A stretch of DNA of 36,171 nucleotides from a virus. Both the position numbers and the translations under genes were made by a program. A model generated the notes under the pieces. That model did not search any database. It saw nothing but the letters and a program-made list of their open reading frames with translations, and was not told the DNA's origin. Shown piece by piece: positions 21,687-32,000 of the stretch. Positions within the stretch are counted from its first letter, which is position 1. Every line of letters starts with the position of its first letter. The stretch covers positions 1 through 36,171 of IMG/VR virus record IMGVR_UViG_3300044971_001528. One strand, written 5' to 3'.

Positions 21687-22879
21687 AAACAAGCTGCCTT
21701 TATTTGTGGAATAAATACCCGGACAAATATTATCCAAAATTAGATAATAAAAAAAAGGTTACAATCGTAAATCAGGGCGGCACTTCCTCCGGTAAGACTT
21801 ATTCTATATTACAGGTTTTGTTTACTATCGCAATCGAGAACCCTAAATTTGTTATTACTATTGTAGGTCAGGATATACCGAATCTAAAACGTGGTGCGAT
21901 AAGAGACGCTCAAAATATTGTATCGGAAAATTTAAGCGTTTCAAGTCAGGTTTTAAAGTGGAATAATAGCGATAAGATTTATACGTTCCGCAACGGCTCA
22001 ATTATCGAGTTTACAAGCTATGAAAGCAGTCAGGATGCAAAGAACGGTAAAAGACACGTTCTATTTGTGAACGAGGCAAACGGTATAGATTACAATGTTT
22101 TTTCTGAATTAGACTTGCGTACAAGTTATCGTACATTTATAGACTACAATCCAAACGCTGAATTTTGGGTACATGAAAAAGTGATACCACTTCCAAACGT
22201 GGCCTATTTTATCAGTAACTTTGAACACAATCCGTTTTTAAGTGAAAATATTATTCAAGGTATATTAAGACTCAAAAATATTGATTCGCAACTGTGGCGC
22301 GTGTACGGATTAGGACAGACCGGAAAAATACAAGGCTTAGTATTTAACTATCGAACAACGGACAGAATGCCGGAACAACTAAATAAACTTGCTTACGGTA
22401 TGGACTTCGGGTTCACGAATGACCCAACAACACTCGTAAAATGTGGCCTATCTGACGGCGTTCTATATGGCGAAGAATTGATTTATCAAACAGGACTAAC
22501 AAACCGCGATATAAACAAACTATTGATTGAGGCCGGCGTAACTAAACATGATTTAATCTTTGCTGATAGCGCAGACCCGAAAAGCATTCAGGAACTTAAA
22601 CTTTACGGTTGGAATATTAAAGGCGCGGACAAAGGCGCGGACAGTATAAACTATTCAATCGATATTTTACGAAGCTACGGCGATATAAACCTCACGCGTA
22701 ATTCTTACAATTGGATTAAAGAGGCAAATAGTTACAAATGGAAGGAGGAACGATCCGGGACCAAAATAAACAAGCCGATTGACGCGTTCAATCATTGTTG
22801 GGATGCGTGCCGGTATTACGCGCTCGGAATGTTAGCAGCAAATAAAGGAAAAGGCATTTTATCATTCACAACTAAATAA
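21683..22879 (+). CDS. terL: Terminase large subunit
   Basis: 398 residues. ATPase domain: GGTSSGKT (32-39, Walker A), HVLFVNEA (124-131, Walker B with the catalytic Glu130). Nuclease domain: YGMDFGFTNDPTTL (Asp240), FADSADPKS (Asp294, Asp297) and DAFNHCWDACRYY with the final acid near the C-terminus. This is the PBSX/Terminase_3-type packaging motor that translocates DNA into the prohead and cuts concatemers. Whether it uses pac or cos cannot be read from sequence, although the circular permutation inferred from the contig ends would fit headful packaging. Confidence 0.93.
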   Translation: MKTSCLYLWNKYPDKYYPKLDNKKKVTIVNQGGTSSGKTYSILQVLFTIAIENPKFVITIVGQDIPNLKRGAIRDAQNIVSENLSVSSQVLKWNNSDKIYTFRNGSIIEFTSYESSQDAKNGKRHVLFVNEANGIDYNVFSELDLRTSYRTFIDYNPNAEFWVHEKVIPLPNVAYFISNFEHNPFLSENIIQGILRLKNIDSQLWRVYGLGQTGKIQGLVFNYRTTDRMPEQLNKLAYGMDFGFTNDPTTLVKCGLSDGVLYGEELIYQTGLTNRDINKLLIEAGVTKHDLIFADSADPKSIQELKLYGWNIKGADKGADSINYSIDILRSYGDINLTRNSYNWIKEANSYKWKEERSGTKINKPIDAFNHCWDACRYYALGMLAANKGKGILSFTTK

Positions 22880-22887
22880 TTATTAAA

Positions 22888-23229
22888 ATGACAAACGAAG
22901 AGTTAAAAACACTAACTGAAATTATCGTACTCAGCGCGAAATATCCTTCCGACTTTGGACTGCGCGCACTATCTCAACAGGTTCAGAGATACCTACAAAA
23001 TAATAAAGGTTCTGGAAATAGATTCCAACCTCAAAAAAATACTGGCGGCGGAATTTTAAAGCCGGAAGAAAAATCAATATCTGAAATCATCACCGAAAAG
23101 CGCGTGACATTGATGGAGGCAAAAGAGATACGCGAGGAACTACTCGCAAACGAACCAGAACAGGAAGCAAAACCAAAGCGTTTTAAAAAGTCTAACAAAT
23201 ACAAAGCGGACGAAGATGCTCAAAATTAG
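22888..23229 (+). CDS. Hypothetical protein between terminase and tail module
   Basis: 113 residues. The N-terminal half is helical (ELKTLTEIIVLSAKYPSDFG, LRALSQQVQRYL), the middle is Gly/Asn-rich and flexible, the C-terminus is highly charged (EELLANEPEQEAKPKRFKK). It overlaps the chaperone gene by 14 bases. I do not recognise a family. Confidence 0.58.
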   Translation: MTNEELKTLTEIIVLSAKYPSDFGLRALSQQVQRYLQNNKGSGNRFQPQKNTGGGILKPEEKSISEIITEKRVTLMEAKEIREELLANEPEQEAKPKRFKKSNKYKADEDAQN

Positions 23230-23914
23230 TACAGAATCAGGCATTGAAATAAACATACCAAGCGAGTTAAAAGAAATAACACTAAAGCGTTACATTGACT
23301 TCCTTCAGTTTGTCGAACCAACAAAGCCGGAATGCTTAAAAAAGATTGACAAGGCCGAAACGGAAGAGGAACGCGAAACCGCTATTTCAGAAATTGACGA
23401 ACTGACTATTTCAAAACAGGTGCATCCGTATTTTATCCGGTGCATCTGTTACTGGTCGGGAAATAATGAAAGCGATTTGCAAGATTTGGAGGTTGGATCG
23501 TTAGTTTGGTTATTTCAATACATCACTAAGTTATTAAACAACCTTCCGGAGCCTGAATATAGCAACGTGATTGAGGTTAACGGCGAATTTTGGTATTTGC
23601 CGGAGCGTTACATGGAAAACAGTACGGTTATTGAATACGCAGAGTCAGCACAATTCCAACAAAACATGAAAGACCTTGCAGGCGGCGATTGGGTATCAAT
23701 GGCTAAAATACTTTGCGTTCTATGTAGGAAAAAAGATGAAAAATATCATAGTTCATTATTGAAACGCGAAAAGATGTTTTTAGATTGGAACTTATATGAT
23801 GTTTGGCGCGTGGGTTTTTTTTTGTTGAAACGCAACGAACTATTGCATCTAAGTTTTCAAGCCTATATAAACGCTCAAGCTTTATCGAAATTAAGGCGGG
23901 AATTGAGCAATTAA
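23216..23914 (+). CDS. Tail assembly chaperone, short form (gpG analogue)
   Basis: 232 residues. N-terminal ISTESGIEINIPSELKEITL resembles the beta part seen in tail chaperones and related proteins, followed by a helical body. Near its end the gene contains nine T (23815-23823), where a -1 shift leads into a long downstream frame (23821-24111). The two-product arrangement upstream of the tape measure is characteristic of gpG/gpGT chaperones that guide tail-tube assembly. Without the shift the protein ends 31 residues after the slippery site. Confidence 0.7.
   Translation: MLKISTESGIEINIPSELKEITLKRYIDFLQFVEPTKPECLKKIDKAETEEERETAISEIDELTISKQVHPYFIRCICYWSGNNESDLQDLEVGSLVWLFQYITKLLNNLPEPEYSNVIEVNGEFWYLPERYMENSTVIEYAESAQFQQNMKDLAGGDWVSMAKILCVLCRKKDEKYHSSLLKREKMFLDWNLYDVWRVGFFLLKRNELLHLSFQAYINAQALSKLRRELSN
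23815..23824 (+). promoter_or_regulatory. -1 ribosomal frameshift site (T TTT TTT G)
   Basis: In the chaperone frame the codons are GGT-TTT-TTT-TTG, so T TTT TTT (23815-23821) fits X-XXY-YYZ exactly. Slipping back one base enters the frame that stays open to 24111. I could not verify a stimulatory hairpin or pseudoknot downstream. Confidence 0.7.
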
Positions 23915-24111
23915 CATCTAAATACGGTTGGTATCTTACTTTAAAACGTTTGGCCGAAAGTGGTATATTTAACAGGCCAGACATGACACCAATGGAATCA
24001 GCAGAGGCCGCGCCACTTTATGATGCTTTTGTTTATTTGTCCGCAGTTGAGGCCGAACATGAATATCAAAATAAATATAATGATGAACAAAGTAAAAAGA
24101 AAAAAAAATAA
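23821..24111 (+). CDS. Frameshifted extension of the tail chaperone (gpT part)
   Basis: This frame has no good start codon (only TTG 23803 ahead of the slippery site) yet encodes protein-like sequence: SKYGWYLTLKRLAESGIF, PDMTPMESAEAAPLYDAFVY, LSAVEAEHEYQNKYN and a Lys-rich end. I infer that it is made only by -1 frameshifting, giving a fusion of about 298 residues (202 from the first frame plus 96). In lambda, gpGT bridges tail tube and tape measure proteins. Its frame is -1 relative to 23216, as required. Confidence 0.7.
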   Translation, partial: FVETQRTIASKFSSLYKRSSFIEIKAGIEQLTSKYGWYLTLKRLAESGIFNRPDMTPMESAEAAPLYDAFVYLSAVEAEHEYQNKYNDEQSKKKKK

Positions 24112-24112
24112 T

Positions 24113-24120
24113 TACTTTTG
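24113..24120 (+). promoter_or_regulatory. Possible -7 box before tail gene
   Basis: TACTTTTG matches TAnnTTTG 24 bases before the ATG at 24144, but I see no -33 element at the expected distance. Weak candidate. Confidence 0.3.
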
Positions 24121-24143
24121 TTTGATAATTAAAAAATATTTAT

Positions 24144-24716
24144 ATGAAATTAGTTCAAATATCGAACCTGTTTAACCAGATATGTCAGGGCATAAACGCG
24201 CAGACTGCCGGCCGAATAGGTTTTTATCATTATGGTTATTATTCAGACATAAACATCAATATCCAGAATAATTGGACAGGCACAAATACCGTCGGGGTTT
24301 TATATCCGTCGGTTTTGTTTTTATATCCAACTGCTCAGGTCGAAATAAAGGAAAAATCAGTCAAAGGTACTTTAAATTGCAGCCTTATCTTTTCAGATCT
24401 ACAATATTACAACAACGACGCAACAACGAACCAACGTTCTATTATCGAGGTGCAAAGTGATTTGGAAGATTTGGCCGTTAACGTACTGAGCGAATTTAAC
24501 CGCGTAGGCCGGACACCTAATTATCAATGCGGTATCAATGGCGCGATTGACATAGAATATTTAAGCGATGCACACAATAACAGTTTAGTGTTGTTAGAAA
24601 CAAGATTCACTCTTTACTATATCTGGGATTGTCCGACCGATGTAGTTAATATTGCAGGGTTGCCAGCTCCGTTTGACGATATTCCACCACCTACAACTGA
24701 CTACGAACTTCAATGA
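24144..24716 (+). CDS. Putative tail completion/terminator protein
   Basis: 190 residues, no signal or membrane segment. The sequence alternates strands and helices (VQISNLFNQICQGINAQ, CSLIFSDLQYYNND, VQSDLEDLAVNVLSEF, VLLETRFTLYYIWDC). The size, position after the chaperone and order (helix, strand, helix) fit a tail terminator or head-tail joining protein, but I recognise no family with certainty. It overlaps the next gene with ATGA. Confidence 0.48.
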   Translation: MKLVQISNLFNQICQGINAQTAGRIGFYHYGYYSDININIQNNWTGTNTVGVLYPSVLFLYPTAQVEIKEKSVKGTLNCSLIFSDLQYYNNDATTNQRSIIEVQSDLEDLAVNVLSEFNRVGRTPNYQCGINGAIDIEYLSDAHNNSLVLLETRFTLYYIWDCPTDVVNIAGLPAPFDDIPPPTTDYELQ

Positions 24717-25261
24717 TAGAAACATTCCAAAGTTTAGGCGATGAAGTCGGAAAAGTCATTGTAATGGCCGTTAAAAAGGCTTTTATCATGCAAGGCCATA
24801 AGATGACAGGCGCGTTAAATGATAGCATAGAATACAAAGTTAATGCGACTATGGATAGCGTTATGCTGGAATTTTTGATGCTCGATTACGGAATGATTCA
24901 AAACTTTGGAATAGCGCCTGAAAAGATTCCATTTAATCCGGGCAGCGGCGCAAAAAAATCAAATTATATCGATGGTTTGAAAAAGTTTGCTAAATTAAAG
25001 TTAGGAAAAAACGATAAGGAAGCCGAGCGCGTAGCTTTTGCCATTGCATACAAACAAAAAAAAGACGGAATGCCTACAAATGGCAGTAAACGAATGGGTA
25101 AAAAGACCGGAGCGGTACTGGATGCGCTCAAAGATTCTGAAGACGAAGTACAAAAACTAATAAATAAGGCTTTTGAAGAACTTTTAATAGGTAAATTTTA
25201 CGATGTTATAACCGAAGTGAACAAAAAAGATTCTGATAATATTAAATTTTATATAAAATGA
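24713..25261 (+). CDS. Head-tail joining/minor tail protein (HK97 gp10-like)
   Basis: 182 residues. The segment GHKMTGALNDSIEYKV, followed by LDYGMIQNFG, is reminiscent of HK97 gp10-type proteins, which have an N-terminal helix then T-G-x-L-x-x-S and a strand pair. The rest is basic and helical (GLKKFAKLKLGKNDKEAERV, YKQKKDGMPTNGSKRMGKK). Expected role: linking tail to head or terminating the tail. It is followed by an ATGA overlap. Confidence 0.52.
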   Translation: MIETFQSLGDEVGKVIVMAVKKAFIMQGHKMTGALNDSIEYKVNATMDSVMLEFLMLDYGMIQNFGIAPEKIPFNPGSGAKKSNYIDGLKKFAKLKLGKNDKEAERVAFAIAYKQKKDGMPTNGSKRMGKKTGAVLDALKDSEDEVQKLINKAFEELLIGKFYDVITEVNKKDSDNIKFYIK

Positions 25262-25566
25262 CATTAGAACAGGCACAGGCAAGCGCAGCCGCGAACAACG
25301 AAATAATAGGGGAATATTTAGAAACAATTATTTATTACGTTTTTGAATATTGGAATTTAAAATTTGAGAAACAATGGAATATTGTTCTAATTCCGGCAGT
25401 TTATAAAAACAATTTTACTGCAGCGGACAATTCGCAGGCTTTAGCATTCGCGAGGGTATCGAGAAGGACAAATATTTTGCCTTATACAACGGCCGAAAGT
25501 TGGGTTGCAAATTTTAACGCTGAGGTAAACAATGATCCTGAATTGAAAAACTATTTAAATTCTTAA
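25258..25566 (+). CDS. Hypothetical tail-module protein
   Basis: 102 residues, acidic to neutral, with helices (LEQAQASAAANNEIIGEYLE) and a strand region (KQWNIVLIPAVYKNNFTAAD). Overlaps the previous gene by ATGA and precedes the 437-residue structural protein by two bases. Virion accessory or assembly role inferred from location only. Confidence 0.55.
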   Translation: MTLEQAQASAAANNEIIGEYLETIIYYVFEYWNLKFEKQWNIVLIPAVYKNNFTAADNSQALAFARVSRRTNILPYTTAESWVANFNAEVNNDPELKNYLNS

Positions 25567-25568
25567 TA

Positions 25569-26882
25569 ATGGCAGTATTTTACACGCCTCCATACTTGCC
25601 TAATAGCATGTATCGGCCTAACTATTATGTGACATCTCAGCCGAGCGCGAATCCCCTTGTTTTGGCGAAGGCTTTTGTTTTTGTAGATGGTGTTTTCGTA
25701 ACTGAATTATACAAACCGCCGGCATATACCGTAGGAGTAGCACCGATAAACTATTATTTCGAGTTCGATGTCGCAAAGGTATTGCAAACACTCAGCGCAC
25801 CAAACCCAACAGATATATCGAGGCCGTTCCCAAAGTTTTTAAATGCGGCTTATGATGTTTTGTGTACGGATTGCCATACTGATACGGCGTTATTGGTTTA
25901 TTATTCTTACCGAGATCCAATAACAAACGATTTGGTACCTCTTATGAGTGGTTCATCGCCGGTAGTCGATGTTATACCTATTGGTAATTATTCTGTAATA
26001 GGTTGCAGGCAAACATTAGATTTTGTCGGCATGGATAGTTACGCAATTGATTATCCGACCGTCGGAGGCGTTTATGACCGTTATTTCTTAACAAATTTAC
26101 CCTATGTTTACCCAACTGCGGCGACTACAACAACAAACCCGATTCCTATTTGCCGTACGGATAACCTAAACATGACTTATATTCCTACATCAGGAACAAA
26201 CGCGATAAGAGTGATTATTTATGATAATAATCAGGTAGTACAAGGAACTGCAGGGTTTATATCAGTTGTTCCAAATTTGACATTCACGCCGCGTAGTATT
26301 GGTGTAGGTATTCCACAATTGGCAGTAACTACATTTACGCCTCCTTCATTTCCGATAGGCCTTCCGGGCATTCCAAACGGTTGGTATTATAGTATTCAAG
26401 CCGGAAATTTTACCGCTCCTTCAACTTTCATTTTACAATCTGTTAAATATATGTTTCAGATTGTCGATTGTTGTGCAAATAAAATACGTTTACATTGGCT
26501 CAATAGGTTGGGAGGCGTAGATGCTTACACGTTCACAAACAAAAAGACTGTCTTTGAAGGTACAAAAAGCGATCAGGCACAAAAACCTCAATCGTTCAAC
26601 TATTCCAACACTCCACCAACGACTACATACGACAAAGGGCGGTTCAAAATTCAGCAAATAGTAAATAAATCTTACGAAGTTGAAAGCACTTTTTACGATG
26701 CCTTTTGGGGGCAATGGATAGCAGAATTATTGAGCAGTCCAGAGGTCTACATGGAAACATCAACCGGATTAGTGGCCGTAGTGATTGAGGATTCGCAGAT
26801 TAAAATCGAGGAAACGAACGAACTTGTTAACGTGACTTTGACTATTGTAGAGGCTAACGAAATAAGCGTACAACAAAACTAA
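25569..26882 (+). CDS. Large tail structural protein (distal tail candidate)
   Basis: 437 residues, beta-rich, with many Pro, Thr and Tyr. Segments such as PNYYVTSQPSANPLVLA, NYYFEFDVAKVLQTL and CCANKIRLHWLNRLGGVDAY are typical of a tail protein found next to the tape measure in Bacteroidota siphoviruses; the RLHWLNRLGG part is the clearest signature in my memory. It lies upstream of the tape measure, whereas lambda-type genomes place distal tail genes downstream. Confidence 0.58.
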   Translation: MAVFYTPPYLPNSMYRPNYYVTSQPSANPLVLAKAFVFVDGVFVTELYKPPAYTVGVAPINYYFEFDVAKVLQTLSAPNPTDISRPFPKFLNAAYDVLCTDCHTDTALLVYYSYRDPITNDLVPLMSGSSPVVDVIPIGNYSVIGCRQTLDFVGMDSYAIDYPTVGGVYDRYFLTNLPYVYPTAATTTTNPIPICRTDNLNMTYIPTSGTNAIRVIIYDNNQVVQGTAGFISVVPNLTFTPRSIGVGIPQLAVTTFTPPSFPIGLPGIPNGWYYSIQAGNFTAPSTFILQSVKYMFQIVDCCANKIRLHWLNRLGGVDAYTFTNKKTVFEGTKSDQAQKPQSFNYSNTPPTTTYDKGRFKIQQIVNKSYEVESTFYDAFWGQWIAELLSSPEVYMETSTGLVAVVIEDSQIKIEETNELVNVTLTIVEANEISVQQN

Positions 26883-26883
26883 G

Positions 26884-29028
26884 ATGCAAAATATAAAAGT
26901 TCTAATTGACAATAAACAGGTAGATCTTCCGACAGATTCTTTTATCCTAAACATGACCTATTCATTAAAGGATAAAAACGGAATTGCTATCAATACCGGT
27001 TCGCGCTCAGAATATAGTTTTGAATTTCCGGCGACAAATAACAATAATTTGATATTTAGCAGGTTTTGGGATATAGCAGAAAATACGGCAAACAAACAAG
27101 TTTTTCTTGATGCCTATATCGAGGTTAATGGCATGGCGTTTTTTCAGGGCAAATGTCAACTTACCGGCGTAGACATCAGGCCAGATTTATATTATTGGCA
27201 AGGCAAAACTTATAAAGTAGCGTTTTACGGAAATAATGTCGATTGGACTGTTCAAGTAGGAAATAAATTTTTGTATGAGTACAATTATGGAACGCACGTT
27301 TATGATTCATCAAATATTATATCAGGCATTTATGTAAATAATTATTTCGGTAATAATTATAAATATATTTTAATTAAGTGGAAGGACTGGTTAGTCGCAA
27401 ATGAAGTCAGCGTTTTTGAATTTACGCCTGCATTATTTATTAAAACAATTGTAGATAAAATTTTTGCAGATATAAATTACACAGTCGTAAGCAATTTTTT
27501 TAATTCGAATTGGTTTGCAAAGTTAGTGATGCCCGTTCCATTACAAGATAAAATATATGACCCTCAATATGGTTTAGATTATTTAAATGTTAATACATTT
27601 GATAATGGAAATGCAAACGTTGCAGGTTTTTATATTTTAGCAAATCAAGATTATACCCCACCGTTAGCAGTTCCTAACCCTTATGATAATTTAACAGGAA
27701 TTTATACTGTACCAGTAACAGGTTATTATTTAATAGAGGGTATTGGTACGATATCAAACATAACTACAACAGCATCATTAGCTTTTGGGTTTAGCATTAA
27801 CGGAAACCCGCCGTTAAATATATTTGGACAAAGCAATTTAACGCCTCCGCAACCTTTTACAGCAGATACGACAGTAACAGGAGAAGAAATAAATTTATTA
27901 ACGGCAGGCGATACGATTCAATTTACTTTATTAAGTACTGTAACAGGCGGCGGTACATTTAATAGAGAAGTAAGAATGAATATAACAGGTGAGGCAATAG
28001 TTCAAAGTGGTTTAACAATAGATTTTCGTTATTTTATAAATAAAACGTGGAACTCTTTAGACTTTATAAAAGGTTTGGCTCACGCGTTTAATCTTACCTT
28101 CCAGACAGATGTAAACAATCAAACCGTAACAATTGAACCGGCAGATACTTATCTTTATCAAAGTAGTTTTCCGACCGTTACAAATTTACAAGGCGGTTTT
28201 TATACCACACAAACAATAGACAAAACTCAGAATGTAGACCTTGATAAAGAGGGCGAAATATTCAGCGTGTCCGAAATTCCTAACCAGTTTATTTTGTCAT
28301 GGCAGTACGATTCAAACGACCCGACACTTGATGCAATTAACGCCGGCGCCGGATTGGACTTGATGCAAGCGCAATTTAATTTTCCATCTGACAGGTTTCA
28401 ACGTGGGCAAGATGTTATTGAAAATCCTTTTTTTAGTGCGAGTTTATGTATTGCCGATCCAGATATTCAAACCCCTACATCTTTAGTTACTTTTATTTGT
28501 CCTATTATTTGGAGTCAAAACTTTTTAACAACACCAACAAGTACTGAGGCAAATTATGATATTTTGCCACGTATTTTTATTAGCGAAGTAGGAATAAATT
28601 ATAATTGGGGCGAAATTTATGTTAATACAGGCATTGGAACTTTTGCATATTCCGCGCCTTTGTGTTACATGGTAGACTATAACACAAATAACGGTAATTT
28701 TATTTCACTTACTTTTGGGAATGAAACTGTAAACGGTTTTGTTATCAAAGGATTACTTGAAAGGTTTTATTTATACGAATTTATAAGGCAGCAATCCGGC
28801 AAACAAGTTGAATGTTATGTTTTTTGGGATATAGTAGAAATATTCAACTTAGATTTTAGAAAACTTGTAAAAATTCATGGCGATAATTTTATCTTGCAAG
28901 AGGTAAACAGTTTTAATGTCGCTTTGAACCGTTCAACAAAAACATATTTACTAAACAATTATTTAGGCGATGGAACTGAAGCAAGCCAGATAAGTTCATC
29001 TTTATTATTAAGTAGATTAAACGCGTAG
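26884..29028 (+). CDS. Baseplate/tail-tip protein with inserted C1q-like domain
   Basis: 714 residues. The N-terminal region (SFILNMTYSLKDKNGIAINT, SRSEYSFEFPATNNNNLIF) is the start seen in large Bacteroidota tail proteins. At about residues 239-375 a jelly-roll-like insertion appears (YDNLTGIYTVPVTGYYLIEG and the following strands, ending FNREVRMNITGEAIV), like C1q/TNF-type domains that often bind ligands. The base composition of the insertion looks more AT-rich than the flanks. After it, the tail domain resumes (KTWNSLDFIKGLAHAFNLTF, then EIFSVSEIPNQFILSWQYD). Probably a hub/tip protein contacting the host. A lysine-type enzyme motif is not visible. Confidence 0.6.
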   Translation: MQNIKVLIDNKQVDLPTDSFILNMTYSLKDKNGIAINTGSRSEYSFEFPATNNNNLIFSRFWDIAENTANKQVFLDAYIEVNGMAFFQGKCQLTGVDIRPDLYYWQGKTYKVAFYGNNVDWTVQVGNKFLYEYNYGTHVYDSSNIISGIYVNNYFGNNYKYILIKWKDWLVANEVSVFEFTPALFIKTIVDKIFADINYTVVSNFFNSNWFAKLVMPVPLQDKIYDPQYGLDYLNVNTFDNGNANVAGFYILANQDYTPPLAVPNPYDNLTGIYTVPVTGYYLIEGIGTISNITTTASLAFGFSINGNPPLNIFGQSNLTPPQPFTADTTVTGEEINLLTAGDTIQFTLLSTVTGGGTFNREVRMNITGEAIVQSGLTIDFRYFINKTWNSLDFIKGLAHAFNLTFQTDVNNQTVTIEPADTYLYQSSFPTVTNLQGGFYTTQTIDKTQNVDLDKEGEIFSVSEIPNQFILSWQYDSNDPTLDAINAGAGLDLMQAQFNFPSDRFQRGQDVIENPFFSASLCIADPDIQTPTSLVTFICPIIWSQNFLTTPTSTEANYDILPRIFISEVGINYNWGEIYVNTGIGTFAYSAPLCYMVDYNTNNGNFISLTFGNETVNGFVIKGLLERFYLYEFIRQQSGKQVECYVFWDIVEIFNLDFRKLVKIHGDNFILQEVNSFNVALNRSTKTYLLNNYLGDGTEASQISSSLLLSRLNA

Positions 29029-29031
29029 AAA

Positions 29032-32000
29032 ATGGCAAATAAGATAGTAGGATTCACAATTAACATAGATGGAATTGATAGCATAAATGACCTAAATAAA
29101 GCTATCAAACAAACGGAAGCGGAACTTAAAAACCTCGCGGCCGGAACTCAGGAATTTGCCGATAAGGCAGAGGAACTCGCACGACTAAAGGCCGAACAAA
29201 AGGCAATCAAAAAACAACAAGACGACCTCAATAAATCGTTCATAGAACAATCTAATGCAATCGGTTCTTACGATAAGCTATCCAACAAATTAAATAGGCT
29301 TAGAAAGGAATATAAAGACCTTGCAGTAAGTGAAAAAGCAAGCACAAAAGAAGCGCAGGATTTACTTGACGAAATTCAAAAACTCGATAAACAGTTAAAA
29401 GATGTTGACGCAAGCGCCGGACAATTTCAGCGCAATGTCGGTAATTATCCGAAAACATTCGCAAAAATAACCCGAAGTTTAGTCAGTACGATTCCGGGTT
29501 TTGAGGCGTTTGATTCTATGCTTAGAAATGGCGAAGGTAATTTAACAGGATTTGGAAAGGCTTTAATCGGTGGTTTTGTAGCGTTTCAAGCCGGTAAATT
29601 TATCGTTCAAGCAGTCGGGCAATTAAACGAATTAGTTAAAAAGATTGACGAAACAAAAAACGCGGTTGCTAACTTTTCCGGTGCCAGCGGTGATGAACTT
29701 AATAATTTAACGCGCGATGTTACGGCATTGGCTCAGACTTTTGGCGTTGATGCAAATGAGATTAACGAGGCGGCAAAAAGCATAGCAGATAAGACCGGCG
29801 TAAGTTTTGCCGATGCTTTAAAGCAAGTAGAAACAGGGTTGTTATCCGGTACAATGGCCAGCGATGAATTTCTTTCATCAGTTAGCGAAACGCCTGAAAT
29901 TATGGCGCAGATTGGCGAGGCAACCGGCGAATATGCTGAAAGGCAAAAGGATTTATTAGGCGCAAATAAGGAACTCGCACAGGCGCAGATTGAAACGGCT
30001 GCAAAGTTTGCAGACTTTGGGAACCAGATGCAGACATTTGGAACGTATGTACAAACCTATTTACTCAAGGCCTTACTTTATCTATTCGATTTAATTAAAC
30101 CTATTGCCGGTCTTTTCTTTGACATTGGAAAGGCAGTTTATGATTTTATACAAAATAGCGAACCTTTAAAAACGTTATTTACTGCGATTGGCGACTTCTT
30201 CCAAAACTTACCTTTTATATTTGCCGGAAACATTGAGGCCTTAAAACAGTTAGGTAAAAACTTTGTAAACTTTTTTAAGGTACTGGCGCTTGATGCTCAG
30301 ATTTTTGGCGAAAACATAAAATCATTTTTTGGTGCTAATGTAGACGCAGCCATTGAGGAACTAAGAAAGAAACGCGCTGCTATTACAGACGAAAGCAGAA
30401 CAGTTGGCGAGGCATGGCGCGAAGGGTACGAAAACGCGCGTAAGGAATCAGAAAAAAGTATTACAGACACAACACAGGCCGAAACGGCAAAGCGCACGCA
30501 GATAAACGCGGAGGCAATAAAGAAAGCAAAGGAACAGGCAGAACAGGCAAAGAAAGACCGCGAAAAGTTTTTAAATGACGAAGCGAAATTCAGGGAACAA
30601 CAACTGGGCGTTATTGCAAACCTACAACAAAAAGCCGCAGACCTTACAATTCAGTTACTTAAAGACGAACAGGAAAAGCGCAAAGCGGAGGCAAAAAAAG
30701 CATTTGATGAATCTATCAGCGCGGCTAAAAAACAGACTCAGGAACTAAACAAACTAAACAAAGATAGGGAATCAGAAGCGGTCAAAACTTTTGGCGAGGC
30801 ATCGCAGGAAGTCGCACAATTAAGAAAACAAAACAACGAGGCCGAACAACAGGCGCAAAGTGATTTTCAGGCGTTCACGTTATTGGAAGAACAAAAGTAT
30901 CAGGAAGATTTAATTGCTATTCAGAAAGATGGATTTGAAAAAGCAAAGGAACAAAGGACAGAAGCATACAACAAAAGAATCGATGAAATTGCAACCGTTC
31001 AAGATCGCGAAATTAACGCTTTAGAACAGGCAAGGTTAAAAGGTATTGTCAGCGAGGAACAATACAACCGACAATTATTTGACATCAATAAAAAGCGAAT
31101 TGACGCCGAAATTGAGGCTAACAAAAAGATGTTTGAAGAAAACGAAAAACTAAAGGCCGACGGCGTGATGATAGATGAGGAATTGAACGCCTCTTTATTA
31201 GACAAAAATCAAAAGTTATATACCGACCTTTTAAACCTTGAAAAGGATTACACAGATAAGTCCGGCGCATTGATTGAGGAACGTATCGCCAAAAGTGACG
31301 AAGAATTACAAGCGCGCCGCGATGCTATCCAAAAGAATATTGAGGATGCTGCAAATTATACAACTCAGGCGCTCGATTTAGTTAATCAATTCGCTCAGGC
31401 AGCGGATGAACAAAGGAACGCGAGATTTGCCGCACAGGAAGAACAGAACCAAAAGGCGATAGAGGATTTAAACGAAAGGTTACAAAATGCGACAGGTTTA
31501 GAACGTAGGTACCTACAACAACAACTGCAACGCGAAGAAAAAAACGCGGATCAGATAGCGAAGGCAAAAGAGGAAGCAGAACAGGAAGCGGCCAAACGTG
31601 AGAAAGCAATCGCGATAATTCAATCTATTATACAGGGCGCTTTAGCAGTAAGTAAGGCAATCGCAAGCGCACCGCCTCCCTTTAATATTCCGGCAATAGT
31701 GGCGGCAGGTATTCAGGCAGCAGCACAAACGGCATTGATCGCCGCGCAACCTCTGGCGACCGGTGGCGTAGTTGGTAAACTTAATGGTGAAATCGTACAA
31801 TTTGCCAGCGGTGGCGTAGTTAAAAGTAAAGGTAATATAAAACCATTATCCAACGGAGATAATGTCTTAGCAACGCTAAAAACAGGCGAAGTCGTACTAA
31901 ATAAACAACAACAAAATAGAATAGGATATTCTACTTTAAAAAGCGCAAAAATACCCGGATTCGCAGCCGGTGGCGTGGTTGGTGCGCCAACTTCCTTGAT

